DNA from: Nageia nagi
Taxonomy: Eukaryota > Pinophyta
Assembly (NCBI GenBank): GCA_050084985.1
Contig: JBITNC010000002.1
Span: 18,104,001 to 18,168,000 of the forward strand
Reading direction: 5' to 3'
Length of the DNA stretch: 64,000 bases
The notes beneath the pieces were generated by a model. That model worked only from the letters and a program-made list of their open reading frames with translations, was not told where the DNA came from and made no database searches. Shown one piece after another: positions 34,561 to 46,800 of the stretch (positions are counted from its first letter, which is position 1; every line of letters begins with the position of its first letter). The position numbers and the translations under genes were made by a program.

Positions 34561-37500
34561 CAAGAAGAAGAAGAAGAATCTAGAAAGGAAGAATGTAATT
34601 ATTACCAAGAATGAGGATGCTGAGGATAGTTTAGATTTTGATAAACTCAATTGCATATCAATTCAAATAGTTGGAGATTAGAAAGAGATTGAGGAGAAGA
34701 GAACACACCTATTCCATGTCAAGATCTAAATATGTAAGGTGAAAGTTGATCCTATTTTTGATCATTATTGATAAGTCAATTTAATTTCTAAACATTTAGT
34801 AGGAGAATTGTGGATGAATACATACAATGATCCACATCCATATCCTCTTGGATCGGTACACCAAGATGCCAAATTACAATTCATAAAACAATGTAAGTTG
34901 CAATTTAGCATACATGCTAATTATCATGAGAAAATGATAGTTGATGTTGTTCCTTTGGATATATGTATTTTTGTGTTTGGAAATCCATATTTGTGGGATA
35001 AAGATGCTCTTTATTTTAGGGAAAAAAATCAATATAGGTTGATAAAAGAAGAAAATACTTATACCATTCATGCCCATATAAGTAAAATAAATGCCTTTGG
35101 TGAATGCAAGCCAGGTAAAAATAATCATTAATGAAAGCAAAAAGTTTATATTAGCTCATGTTAAATTTGTTTGGAAAATATGTTATCATTAAAGTACCAC
35201 TAATAATCCTTTGTGCAGCAAAAGGAATGCTAGAGGTCTATTTATAGGAGAACCAAATGTAAGAATTATTGTAGGAGTTTTAAGAAGTGTTTGTAGAGAC
35301 ATTAGGGTTGACAACTAAGCAAGATATTCAACATAAAATACAATTGCTACTTGATTCCCCTCTTCCTAACATAGGGTTGTATAGGAAATCAATTTTAGAG
35401 CAAGATCAGATCAAGAATAAGGTTCAAGAGCTAGTTAATTAGGGTATGATTATACCTAATACATCACCATGTGGGTCACCTATTGTTTTGGTGCCAAAAA
35501 AGGATGGTTCATGGAGGATGTGCATTGATTATATGGATTTGAATGAGATCATCATTAAGAATCATTATCCATTACCTCAGATAGATGATCTTATGGATCA
35601 ATTGCAAAGGGAAAGATTATTTTCCAAGCTAGACTTGAGGAGTGGTTATCACCAAGTGAAGATCAAAGAAGAGGACATTTGGAAAACAACCTTCAAAACA
35701 AGTCAAGGCATATTTAAGTGGCTAGTTTTACCTTTTATTTTATGTAATGAATCAACCATATTTTTGAGGGTAATGAACGAAGTCCTTAGACCTTTAATTA
35801 ATTATTTTTTTTATTGTAAACTCAAATGATATACTTGTTTTTATTGATACTTGGTAAGACCATTTGATACATCTTAGAAAAGTGCTTCAAACTTTACATG
35901 ATACAAAATTGTTATTGAAAATGAGTAAATATGAGTTTGGAAAATAGTATTTAGTGTATTTAGGCCACATTATTGGTGGTGGGAAACTCAACATAGATAT
36001 AGAAAAGGTTAGATCCATTATGGATTGGCCAAGGCTTAGCAATGTGATTGAAAGGAGGAGTTTTATTGGGGTTGTCCAATATTTGAGGAAGTTTATTATT
36101 GATTTATCAAATATTGCTTCACCTTTACATGAATTAATAGGTAAGAGGCAAAGTTTTTCATAGGGAAAGTCACAACAAGCTTCATTTGATTTTATTAAAC
36201 ACAAGATTAGTAATTCACCTATTTTAGCACTCCCTAATTTGCAACAACCTTTTGAGATTAAGACTGATGCTAGTGAGGATGCAATGGGAGCGATTTTAAT
36301 GCAAGGGAAAAAAATTTGTTATCATTCTAAGAAGTTTAGTGGAAAAGTTTTGAATTATCCTACTTATGATAAGGAGTTGTATGATCTAGTTTATGTGGTG
36401 AAGAAGTAGAAACATTATATGATGGGAAAGCAAACCATTATACATATTGATCATCAATCATTGCAATACTTGCAAACTTAATCAAAGTTACAATAAGTAA
36501 TATATTACCAATGGATGGTAGTTTTGTAGCAATTTCATTTGATGCTGAAATACAAGAAGGGAAGTATAAATAAGAATGTTGACATACTTTCCAGACCTCC
36601 TATGGCATAAAAAATGACCTCCAATGGTCTAAATTCTATAGAAAAAGGACTACTAACAATCCTCTAATAGTTTAATTTTGTGAATCTGACACTAATGCAA
36701 TGTTTTCCATTTGTTTAGGAGTATTTTTAGGAAGCTCATTTACAAGATTCAGACTTTGGAGAGGTGTATCAGAAGATGGAACAATCATCTAAACCAAATT
36801 ACGAAGGTATGGCTGAGTATAATACTAATGGACTTCTTTATAAGTTAAATTTTTTATGGGTACTTAAAAGTGAAAGAGTTCATTTGATTAGAGAAGCACA
36901 TACATCTAAAATTGTTGGCCATTTTGGAGTTGAAAAGATGGTTGTAAATATACAAAGGTATTTGTATTGGCCCAAAATGCAAGATTAAGTTATAAAATAC
37001 ATTCAAGGATGTGTTATATATTGTACAAGTAGTCTAAGTAATGGAAAATTAGGTTTGTATTAACCACTTATAGTTCCTAATCACCCTTGGGAGAGTATCT
37101 CAGTGGATTTTGTAGGTGAGTTGCCTATGTATAAAAGGGGACATGATTATTTGTTTGTTATGGTGGATAATTTTTTTAATATGCATATTTTGATTCCATG
37201 CAAGAAGAATACTATGAGATAAGAAGCTACATATCTTTTTTTACTCATGTATGGGTTAATTTTGGTTTGCCTAATTCAATTATTTTAGATAGAGATTTAA
37301 GATTTTAAGGTAAATTTTGGACTTGTTTGTAGGAGAGAATGATACAAGGTGGAAAAGGATTACCACTTTTCATCCTCAAATGGATGGTAAAACTAAAGTG
37401 ATAAATAGAACCATTGTTCAACTCTTGAGAGGCTATTGTGGTAAGAATTCTAAGACTTGGGGGAGCATATTATTTACATTCAACATGCATACAACATGAT

Positions 37501-37870
37501 AATTGTATTTCTACAAGTAAAGCACCATTTAAGACATGTTTTGGTTATCTTCATCGATCCCCTTTTGATTGTATTTTTGGGAAACAAGAGCATAAAGAAG
37601 TTTCAATTTTGAAAGAAGAGAAATAAGTTGAAAATGTTATTGATAAGATTAGGCAGGTTCATTTAAAATTTCAAGAGCAAATTAAAGCAAGTACAAGTTG
37701 AGACATGAAAAGCATAGTGTTGATCACAAGTTTTAAGTGGGAGACCAAGTTTGATTATATATCGCATTTAGGTTGGACTTACCTATTTATATGAATATTT
37801 ATTCAGTTGTGAATATGGAGAAATTGAAATTATTTGAACCATACATACTAAATGAAGAAGAACAAGAAGG
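34560..37870 (+). pseudogene. Gypsy pol remnant (protease, RT, RNase H, integrase)
   Basis: Protease-like region 34700-35110 (VDVVPLDICIFVFGNPYLWD, the flap/LG block). Reverse transcriptase 35446-35830 (CGSPIVLVPKKDGSWRMCID, KLDLRSGYHQVKI), then a frameshift in a T-run, after which the expected Y-x-D-D reads NSND. The thumb (GHIIGGGKLNIDIEKV) is near 35960. RNase H 36230-36600 (FEIKTDASEDAMGAILMQ, YDKELYDLVYVV). Integrase zinc region near 36890-37030 (REAHTSKIVGHFGVEKM) and core 37080-37560 (VDFVGELP, FHPQMDGKTKV). Frames change at least five times. Clearly dead. Confidence 0.85.
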
Positions 37871-38121
37871 TAATCATGTTTTTCCATTAGTTTAAGATTT
37901 AGTTCCTCACACTATGAATGCATTGTAAGAAGACTCAATTTTGTAAAAGAAGGTTCATACAATAAGGAGGGATCAACAAGAACTTTAGTTGATTGGATTG
38001 AAGGGATAAATACCTACTAAATCTAAATGGTATGATAGTACTAAAGTTGGGGATTTGTTTTCTCATCTCATTCAAAAATAACTTTTTGAGAAAAAAAAAA
38101 ACACTCCTCATTGGGGAGATG

Positions 38122-38879
38122 TGATTCGAAAAAAGTTCATTTTTAGAGTTTAATTTTATAAGTGGAGATTATCACCATCATTCTTCATGCTTAAATTTAG
38201 ACATGCCCATGCAATTTGGTGACTTGGTAGTGTAATAAGTAGACTTCCAATAGTTCATTTCTTTTCACATTTGTTCCCCCAATGGTCTATTTCTCATGGA
38301 ATGTTTCTTAAAAGTTGAATTGTTGGGAGCCATTTTAGGATTTGAAATTTTTGCTTCTTCCATATATTCCTAAAGGTTCTTCATTCCAAGGTTGTTGAGA
38401 GTTTATCAAAGGTATTTTGATGATTCCATGGGATTATTGAAGCTTTCTTAAAGGCTCAAATCTGATTCAAGGAGCTTAGAGGTTGACAAAGGATTTTTTT
38501 TTGTTTATGACAATGGTATGCCCATATTCTTTTAATTTGTGATCAAAGAAGAATGCATTATTAATATGGATGTACTTCCACATTGGGAGGAACCAATATA
38601 ATTTTGATTATGCCATTTTATGTGATTGTCATTTTTAATACTATTAGTGATTTCCTTCTAGTTTTTTGCAATTGCACACTTAATTTTAAAAAATGAACCA
38701 TGCAAAAAGAGGATCATCGGTAGCCCATTTCTAGTAAATATAGACTGCCAACAATCCATTTTTGGCAATTTTAGACCACCAACGATCCATTTTTAGAATG
38801 ATTGAATTTTGAAATTTGAATTAGATAATTTGTATTTGATGAAATTTTGAATAGAAAATCTTACAAAGTTTACAAATCA
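38122..38879 (+). repeat. Gypsy 3' LTR (758 bp)
   Basis: Starts TGATTCGAAAAAAG after the purine tract and ends TACAAATCA before target duplication TCCTT. Confidence 0.88.
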
Positions 38880-38884
38880 TCCTT

Positions 38885-41251
38885 CAATTCTCATTTTTTG
38901 TTATCATACATTGGGGCATATTTGTCTTGGCCATCACCTCTCCATTGCTTCATTTTGATTTTATTTTATTTGAAGATCAACCATCATCAAGATCATGGAT
39001 GCTAACATATCCCTCTCTCACTTTTATACATTGTAAAAATGTAGATAACAAAAGCAAAATAATATTGCATTTTCTTTTTTTTATTGATATGTTTGTACAT
39101 TTATAATTTTCTATTTATTGCATTTTGTCTATTTTATTTTTGTTTATTTGATATATTTGCATATTTCTTTTTTATTATTGATTTATTTTAGTATGTTTCT
39201 CATTTGTTCATTTGGAATTATTATATATTTCTCATTTTATTCTTATTTTTCCCTTGCCTTTTCCCTACCTCTCTCTCTTTTTTTTTTTTATTGCATGCCT
39301 TTCTTTGTTTCTTTTATTTATCTTCTTCTATTTTCATTTGTACTAAGATAGAAAAAGGGTTGTTCATATTACAACAATGATAGTCACTTAATTCAAAGGT
39401 GTTTCAATCAAACTATGTTGAGAGTTTTCCTATTCCATGCTTGATTTTTGACCTTCTCTAAAGTAACTTGTGTCTATCTTTGAGCTAATCATGAGCTCCA
39501 TATTGAGTTTAATTTGGAGCAAGGATAGACATAACCATGTATCATCTAGTTGTTTAGTAAGAAAATTTTCTTATCCCATTATTCATTTAGTACAAATCCC
39601 AAAGCTTAATGTACATCATCATTTATGCTAAAATAAAATTAAAAAAAAAAGTAAAGAAGAAAAGAGAAAAAATAAACAAAGTAGGCTACCAAATTATAAG
39701 CGTGTGATGGGAAAAAATAACATTTGTAGATATTTATTTTTTAGCATAATTATTTTGATAAAAGAGCATACACAAAAAAAGGCCCCAAATCCATGAAGAT
39801 TCTCATCTTGATCACCTTTACTAATGCCACTCATGATCCTTGGGGAATGTGATTACGAGGCTACCTCATTCCTTGTGGGTAAGGTGTGTCTTTACAAACA
39901 CATATATGAATGAGTTTGCTTTATATAATTCATTTTAATTGGTTAATCATTCCTTTCTCAAGATGGGTAACACATAACCATTGTACACATACTTAAGCTC
40001 AAAGATGAGTTAACATTATTTTAGAGAGATATAGGCTCTTACAAGAGTTTAAATACCTTTTGATGTACTTGATTGCATCCTTTTAAAATTAAAGACTACT
40101 TCCTAAGTGTCATATCTATTATGTGTATATCATTATTGCATTTTTATCCATGTGGTTTCGTATTATTATTGTAAATGCACATTCCATATCATTTATTTAT
40201 TCTTTATCATATATTTATTCTTTGCTCAATTATTCTTCTTCCTTACTTTTTTTGTTTCCTATTTCTCTTTTCCTTTAGTCTCTTACTTCTTTCTTTGTTA
40301 TGTTTTTTGTTTATATCTTATGGCCATTGAGTAGACACTTCTTTTCTTAATGAAAGGAAGCCAAGGAAGCTACTCTTCACATAGTTTGCATGAGCAACAC
40401 ATCTTTTTCACTCATAGTGAATGGGTGGAACTCAACCTTATACATGTTATAATTTTGTATTTTATGATTATCTTCTTATTTTTATTCATTGTTAATTATT
40501 TTGAATTCATTTCCAATATTTTTTAAAGTTATGTTCATTATTCTTTGATTCATTTCAAATAGAACTTTAACTCACATTCATCCATGTATATATTGACAAG
40601 ACTTAGAATAGTCTTTATTTTGATACAAACACTCTATGTTTATGCTAAATTTGGAAAACCTTTTATCCCCTAGTCATATTTAGAATATATTAATATTATT
40701 TATTTTGAAGTTAAATGCAACTTTGTTTAGTTTTCATATGTTTCATATATTTGTGTGATTTAATGTGTTTTGTGGTTATATAGTGATAGTATTATGTTAT
40801 GAATAAAGTATGCTCAAAATGGTTTCTGGAAATATCATGAAAATGATAGTGTTTTAGTCCATTTGGCTGAGCTCCAGAATAGCATCTCTAGAATTTTATG
40901 AGCTGATCTCAAAATGGTTTAGGCACGAATCTGAAGCTAATCACTTATGATAATTCTAAAATTCTGGGAACCTCCTGAATTTTAGGATAGTCCTGAATTT
41001 GTGGAAACTCCAAGATGATAGATGTTATTGAAGAGGAACTTGATTCTAGAATTATAGTAGAAGAGGCTCCAAAATCATTATTATATCATGACCAAGTGCA
41101 TATTGAGAGATTCCTAGATAGTTAGGTAGGATATTTAAGGAAGATAAATATTGTGAACAAAACTTCATATTTGTAGTAAAGTGACTCACAACATTATCAT
41201 TCCTAATTGATAGTATGAAGACTAGAGTACCAGAAATACTATGTTTATCAT
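38885..41251. other. T-rich DNA; its right part is probably the start of the Athila-like 5' LTR
   Basis: 38885-40780 is T-rich with Phe/Tyr/Leu-rich artefact frames and a PPT-like CATTGGGGCATATTTG near 38910. From roughly 40790 (TGTTATGAATAAAG) to 41251 composition changes. This part should be joined to 58893-59327 once the Tat element is removed, forming the LTR of the Athila-like element. The left LTR edge is a guess because the partner LTR is outside the window. Confidence 0.45.
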
Positions 41252-41256
41252 AATGT

Positions 41257-42087
41257 TGTAGACACCTAAAAATGTCCCTCTTTAACTAAGTAAACGTTGG
41301 AATATTCATAACTCGTTGTAACAACATAAAATAGGTTCAAAAACTCCATTATTGGATAGTTCTCATCGAACACGTGCAAAACGAGTGGTCATATAACTCC
41401 TTTTCGATAAAATTTGACTATTAGGAGGTCATTTTTTATATTGTTAACCAGTCGCCGGTGTTCTCCTTGAATCGTTGGCGTTTTGATCCAGTCGTCGGCG
41501 TTCGTATTCCAAACACCAGTGACTCTGTAACAGCCGAACAAAAAACCAAAAGGAAGCTGAAACGATTCGTTCTTTCAAGATGATGTGGCTAGAGGAGGTC
41601 AGTTATGACCTACAGTGGCTTTTCACTTCCCCTTACCCACATTGGAACATCTCACCTAAAAATCTATAAATACAAGCTAATAGATCAATCTAAAGAGACT
41701 AATTGAACCCAATTTTGAAGTAGGGTAATGCTGCCAAAATCTTGTGAGCTCATACCTCTTATTGTTTTATGCTAGTTTCATTTTAATACATGTCATACAT
41801 AGATGCTTTGATGTTATTGTATCTTGCATATGTGTAGGATTTACAGGTTGTCTACATCAAGGAGAGAAGCAAGCAACTCAAAACAATGAAGATCTAACAC
41901 TCTTATTTTGGCAATGGCATTTGTAAAAAGTCCCTCCTAAGGGCATATTGTAGTTTGAACTGAATATCAATATCAATTTGCAATAACAACATGTATATCT
42001 ATTTCATATTTTTTGAGGTTCAGTGAAGATTGAAGAATAATTTTATTGTATGTTATTCTACATTCTAGCTCCATTTTCACTGCAACA
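41257..42087 (+). repeat. Tat 5' LTR
   Basis: TATA box TATAAATA at 41665-41672. A 20-bp-phased GC-rich array is at 41451-41530. Confidence 0.93.
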
Positions 42088-42090
42088 TTC

Positions 42091-42107
42091 TGGCGCTAGA
42101 AGGAGGG
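42091..42107 (+). other. Tat primer-binding site
   Basis: TGGCGCTAGAAGGAGGG three bases after the LTR end. The exact tRNA was not determined. Confidence 0.7.
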
Positions 42108-42236
42108 CCCTTCCGTTATTGATAGGGAGGTTTTGTGTTAAAATAGTTTTACCTTTCTTTTATCTGGTTTATTTGGATTTTTTTTGAATACTGACTTCAA
42201 ATTTCAGGTTCTGTGCTTTTTTGGAACTCTATTGCA

Positions 42237-42358
42237 GAAACGCCAGCGACTGGAATCGGACGTCGGTGACTGTAATCGAATGCCAGCGACTATAACAGAA
42301 CGTCGGCGACTCAAGCTAAATGCCAGCGTTCACTGTCTAAACACCGACGACTCAGACT
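42237..42358. repeat. Six phased 20-bp GC-rich motifs in the Tat leader
   Basis: CGCCAGCGAC, CGTCGGTGAC, TGCCAGCGAC, CGTCGGCGAC and TGCCAGCGTT start at 42241, 42261, 42281, 42301 and 42321, with CACCGACGAC at 42342. The same motif family occurs in both LTRs (41451, 58251) and near the 3' end (57018-57111, 57472-57562). Confidence 0.9.
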
Positions 42359-42552
42359 CCAGGTCATTTTGTCTCTTTTTGCTATTTTTGGAAAATGAAA
42401 AATGTATAAAATAAATATAAGGATATTTTTGAGTGTGATTTCTTTGCCTAGAATGCATATAGGAATGGGTAGAAAAGGTTAAATGCATATCTTTTACTAA
42501 TTTATTTTATGTATAATGTTATGTATTTACTTTCATGTTTTGGGTGAAGGGT

Positions 42553-43330
42553 ACGTACATATTAATACTTTTTATCTTGTCTACTTATGCTCTCCCTTTG
42601 CGCTTCGTGCGATCTAAGGTGACCAAAATAGACTTGATAAGAAGGAGTAATTAATTTTTCTTTTCTTTCACAATCACACTACGTACACATTAATACTTTT
42701 TATCTTGTCTACTTATGCTCTTTCTTTGCGCTTCATGCAATCTAAGGTGACCAGAATAGACTTGATAAGAAGGGGTAATTAATTTCCTTTTCTTTCCTAT
42801 TCACACTATCATTAATTGGGTTAATTTATCTTCACATAATAACCTCTTACTAGTAAGTAATACTTCCACAATTGGAAGGGGTAAATGAATCACAATTAAT
42901 TTGGAATTAACCTTAAAGGAAAATAAATCGGGTTTTTCGTAGTGTAAATCATATTAAAAGGTTAATTAATTGGATGGGTTCGAACACATTAAGTACTTTC
43001 ACTTAACAAAGTATGCTCTCACTTTTGCGCTTCAAGCGATCCTAAGTGATCAGAAATAAGTTAAGTGAAAGAGGTAAAATTTATTTACATATTATTTGGA
43101 AACATACTTCACATTAACACTCTTAAAGAGGTCTGCCCTTACCACTCCATTGGAGGTCAAAGGGATGTGACTCTTGGAGGAATAATTGAACCTCACTTAA
43201 TTAATTTATCTACACTTAATGACTTTTTACTAAGTCTGCTCTTACCACTCCATTGGAGGTCGAAGAGATATGTGACTAGTAAGAAGAGGGAATTTATCAC
43301 ATATAAAACTTCCACAGCTGGAAGGAGTTA
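42553..43330 (+). repeat. Repeats in the Tat leader (128-bp unit and diverged relatives)
   Basis: A 128-bp unit starts ACGTACAYATTAATACTTTT at 42553 and again at 42681, each with TTTGCGCTTCRTGCRATCTA. Diverged relatives follow near 42985, and a second pair around ACTCCATTGGAGGTC lies at 43143 and 43245. Rest of the leader to 43994: no gene seen. Confidence 0.85.
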
Positions 43331-43994
43331 ATGAACATCATTAAGAGGTTGGATAATGAATCGCATTATAATTAGAAAAGAATAACGGGGTTTATTAAGG
43401 TCAAGTCCACTTAAAATAAATTTTGATTGCATCACATTAAATTAAGATAAATAAATAGACGTGAATGTTTGGGAGGGTAGTATGCATAAATGTACTTTAC
43501 TTGTTTAAATGCATTTCATAAGGCCTTAAAGGAATAATTGAACATTAACGAGTTGGATGTCACTACCAACCATTAATTCTTACTTCTTTGTAACCACCGA
43601 CATAATATACTTGAAGCCATAGAGCTAGTTACGCTTGGAGGTAATGACCAAGGTGACTCTCCTTTAGGTAGGAGTCAAAAAAGGAGACTCTTATAGAACC
43701 AAGCCAAGAGCCATAGAAACTTGCAAACATTATTTAGAATTACCCAACCTATCTTGTTAAACGCTTGACTAGTCTAACAAACTAGGAAAATTAAAAAGAT
43801 TAAAATAAACAACTCATATCGTCCATTTAATTTAGATATTAAAAATATGTGAAAAAGTTAAAGAAGATAATCACATCATTAAAAGTAGGTTTTGCATATA
43901 GGCTGTTTGTGCATTAAATTGTTTTCTTGAAAACATAATATAAAAGATAAAAATAGAGTTTCTTTTTTACGATGCTTGTTTATAATATCTAAAG

Positions 43995-45485
43995 ATGGTT
44001 CAAACTAGAAGTATGACCGCTAAAAACATGCGAGAAAATCCATTTGAAATACAAGAAATAGATTCAGATAATATGGATCTGATAGAGTCTTCGGTTAGGA
44101 GGCCACCTCCTTTAGATGAATCAGATTCACGGATAGTTCATTATGAAAATAAGCATTGGGGTTATGATCAATCTAGATTGCCAAGACAAAGTATAGAAGA
44201 TCTTACTACCAAGGCTAGAATACAAGTGTTAGATGAAGAGTTAATTGAAATTCGTCGTCACCTAGCTAATCATAGGGCTATTCCTAAGATGTCTTCTAGT
44301 TTACCGGGAGATGTTGAAAAACAAAATCATAGATGTGATAACTTAGAAATTACCGAGGATAAATCTCGGGCTGAAACCATAGCGGTACCAAAAATTGAAC
44401 CATACAAAGCTAAATATGAAAGAGTCACACGTCTATTATCAGATGGTCGAAAGGTTAGTTCGTTAATTCACAAAGAGGGATACCATTTTTCTCATAAATC
44501 TTTCGAGTTAGGAAAAAATGAAGTATCAGTACCTACGAGTAATTTGTCCCAAAGAGCTCCTTCAATAAGACAAATGGAAAAATCTTATTCTTCTAAGGGA
44601 GGATTACATAGAAGGACATCTAAGTACAACATAGAGGAGATACCCTCTTATGAAGAACTAGAAGAACGACGATTATGTAAAACAAAAGCCAGTAAAAAAT
44701 TCACAGAAATATATGCTGATGATATTAAAAAGGCCGCAGAAATGCAATCTCTTCTAAAGGAAGTTGACGAATTCATTGAAATTCAAGAACGAGAGAATGA
44801 ATTAAAAGAAATGAAAGATAAACTTCTTAGAGATAAAAGGAAATTCATAGAACAAGAACAAGCCAACAAAGAAAGAAGTGAGTTCCTAGAACAAGAAAAG
44901 AAAAGACTTCATAAAGAACATGAGATGCAACTTCGTTTACAGGAATTACAACGTAAGGAATTAGAGAATGAGAAAATAAAAAGAGAACAATATCTACGTA
45001 TGGAGAAAGAAAAACAAAGACAGTGGGAGGAATATCAAAAAATAAAGAACTTGAAACCTGAAAATTCTGAAGGGAGTCAAATACGAAGATATCGAGATCC
45101 TTACTTAGACAAACAAGAAGCGATGGATAGAGAGACAACCATTTTATTACAAAAGGAGATGGATAAAGAACTAGAATTGCAAAAATTATATGATAAACAA
45201 AAACACGATTCTATCAAAAGTTGGGTGGAATAAACTCAAAATCAAACAAGACAACCTGATTACAAAGGAAAATATTTATACGAAAAAGGTATATCATAAA
45301 AACCTCCTAAAAACCCTACTCCTAGACGAAATTCACCTCTTAAAATATTGCCTCCGCCACTGTCAGAGTGTCCTTCTGACCATGAGTCTTACACTTCAAG
45401 ATCAATTTCTGAAAAGGATCCGAATACTTGAAGGTCTCATAGACACACTCAAGGTCATAGAACCGATAAAGAATTAGAAGACTTT
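43995..45485 (+). pseudogene. Tat gag, N-terminal part with long charged helical region
   Basis: Starts MVQTRSMTAKNMRENPFEIQ and is open for 412 codons. In-frame stops follow at 45231, about 45297 and about 45435, then the same frame continues into the gag core at 45486. Residues about 245-410 are dominated by Glu, Lys, Arg and Gln (EIQERENELKEMKDKLLRDK, EKKRLHKEHEMQLRLQELQR), a long predicted coiled coil. Stops sit where CAA/CGA codons are expected. It is either an extended gag N-terminus or an Ogre-type upstream ORF now fused in frame; the shared frame favours the former. Probably structural, possibly multimerisation; no function is proven. Confidence 0.75.
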
Positions 45486-46665
45486 ATGAAGGACTTTATA
45501 AATCGAGAAATAAATGTTCAAGGACTTAAAAAGTTAAATTATAAGAATATTTGCAATGAACCTATTCATCCAAGTGTGCCAAAAAAGAAACTACCATATA
45601 GGTTTGAATTTCCTAAGATAGAATCATTTAAAGGAAGAGAAGACCCCAAAGAACATTTGAGAAGATTTACATTTTCTAGTTATCAGATAGCCAACGATGA
45701 CTCCTTAATGTTACGTATATTTCCTATGACACTCGCAGGCCAAGCTTTGGATTGGTATAATAGTTTGCCTATGCATAGTTTATATACGTTCGAACAATTG
45801 GCTAATCAATTTCTAGAACACTTTAGGATCAATATTAAAGAAAGATCTTCAATTACTGATCTTACGAGATTACAACAATTTCCTGATGAAAACTATACAA
45901 GATTACATCTCAAGATGGCGGGCTATACTCACTAGTATGCCTTATACAATACCCCAAGAAGAATTGGTTAAGTTATTTAGTCAAAGTTATTTAAGACCAA
46001 TAGCTAGTGTTCTCCAAATTCAACAACATAAAACTTTTGAAGAAGCTATTGCTCAAGCAGTTGTTATAGAAAGAGTTAAAATTCAAGATGGAGAATTAAA
46101 GCTCAAGAAGAAGGAATACAAAAAAGGTAATCAACATGAAAATAGTACTAAACAACCACAAAATAATCAAATAGCTATGACAGAGAATTCTGGTCAAGCT
46201 TCAGAAATCGAAGAAAATGTTGAACCGAAGCCTAAAAGAAATTTTACCCCATTATCAGAACCATTATCCGAAATACTTAAAAAACTATGTGATAATGGTA
46301 TGATTACATTACCTGATATAAAACCTGAAAATCCTAATGCTAAAGAAAGAAAATGGTATAAGGAGAATGAATTTTGTGCTTATCATAGACAAAAGGGACA
46401 TAAGACAAATAGATGTCGAACTTTACAGCATAAAATTCAAGACTTGATAGAGAGTGGAAAAATAGATGTAGATAATCCTGTTGTGCCTTCGAATCAAAAT
46501 TTAGGGATTTATCAAAATCCCTTACCTTCACATCAGGCTAACAATGTGTCAACCATCCCAAACCAAATGAACTATACATGGAATAATAAGGATACACCAT
46601 TTATAGGGACTATAGATGATTCAATACATATGATTGGTATAGCTACACGAGCACAACAATATTAG
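45486..46665 (+). pseudogene. Tat gag core and zinc knuckle
   Basis: Retrotrans_gag core about 45590-46080: LPYRFEFPKIESFKGREDPK, MTLAGQALDWYNSLP and FEQLANQFLEHF. Near 45905 one extra base shifts the frame (NYTRLHLKM versus YISRWRAILTSMP), and the downstream frame holds the rest. CAYHRQKGHKTNRC (about 46375-46420) is the Cx2Hx4Hx4C knuckle form usual in this lineage. The frame then runs through stops at 46663 and nearby into protease, so gag and protease were one ORF. Confidence 0.88.
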
Positions 46666-46800
46666 AATAAATAGGATAATCCATGAAAAAATCAATCGAC
46701 ATCAAACCCAATTAACATACAACCTATACCTCCCCCACAACAACCTAAAGTTTCGATAAAAGGTGCTCTTCAATGATAATTAAAATTATCTCTAGTTAAG

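Larger units (their letters stand above)
24071..38879 (+). mobile_element. Ty3/gypsy LTR retrotransposon, 5' LTR split by a nested copia element
   Basis: The LTRs start TGAT(C/T) and end ATCA. The 5' LTR is 24071-24751 plus 33457-33493; the 3' LTR is 38122-38879. The target duplication TCCTT is exact at 24066-24070 and 38880-38884. The primer-binding site TGGTATTAGAGC (initiator-Met-tRNA type) is at 33496-33507 and the purine tract TTGGGGAGATG at 38111-38121. Internal gag-pol runs 33693-37870. The LTRs differ at many positions and the coding frames carry numerous frameshifts, so this element is older than the copia inside it. Confidence 0.88.

Noticed and set aside
39118-40334. Phe/Tyr/Leu-rich frames resembling membrane proteins
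   Set aside because: T-run artefacts without conserved motifs or a plausible start.
41744-41926. 60-codon frame present identically at 58544-58726
   Set aside because: Lies inside both LTRs of the Tat element; open by chance and duplicated with the LTR.
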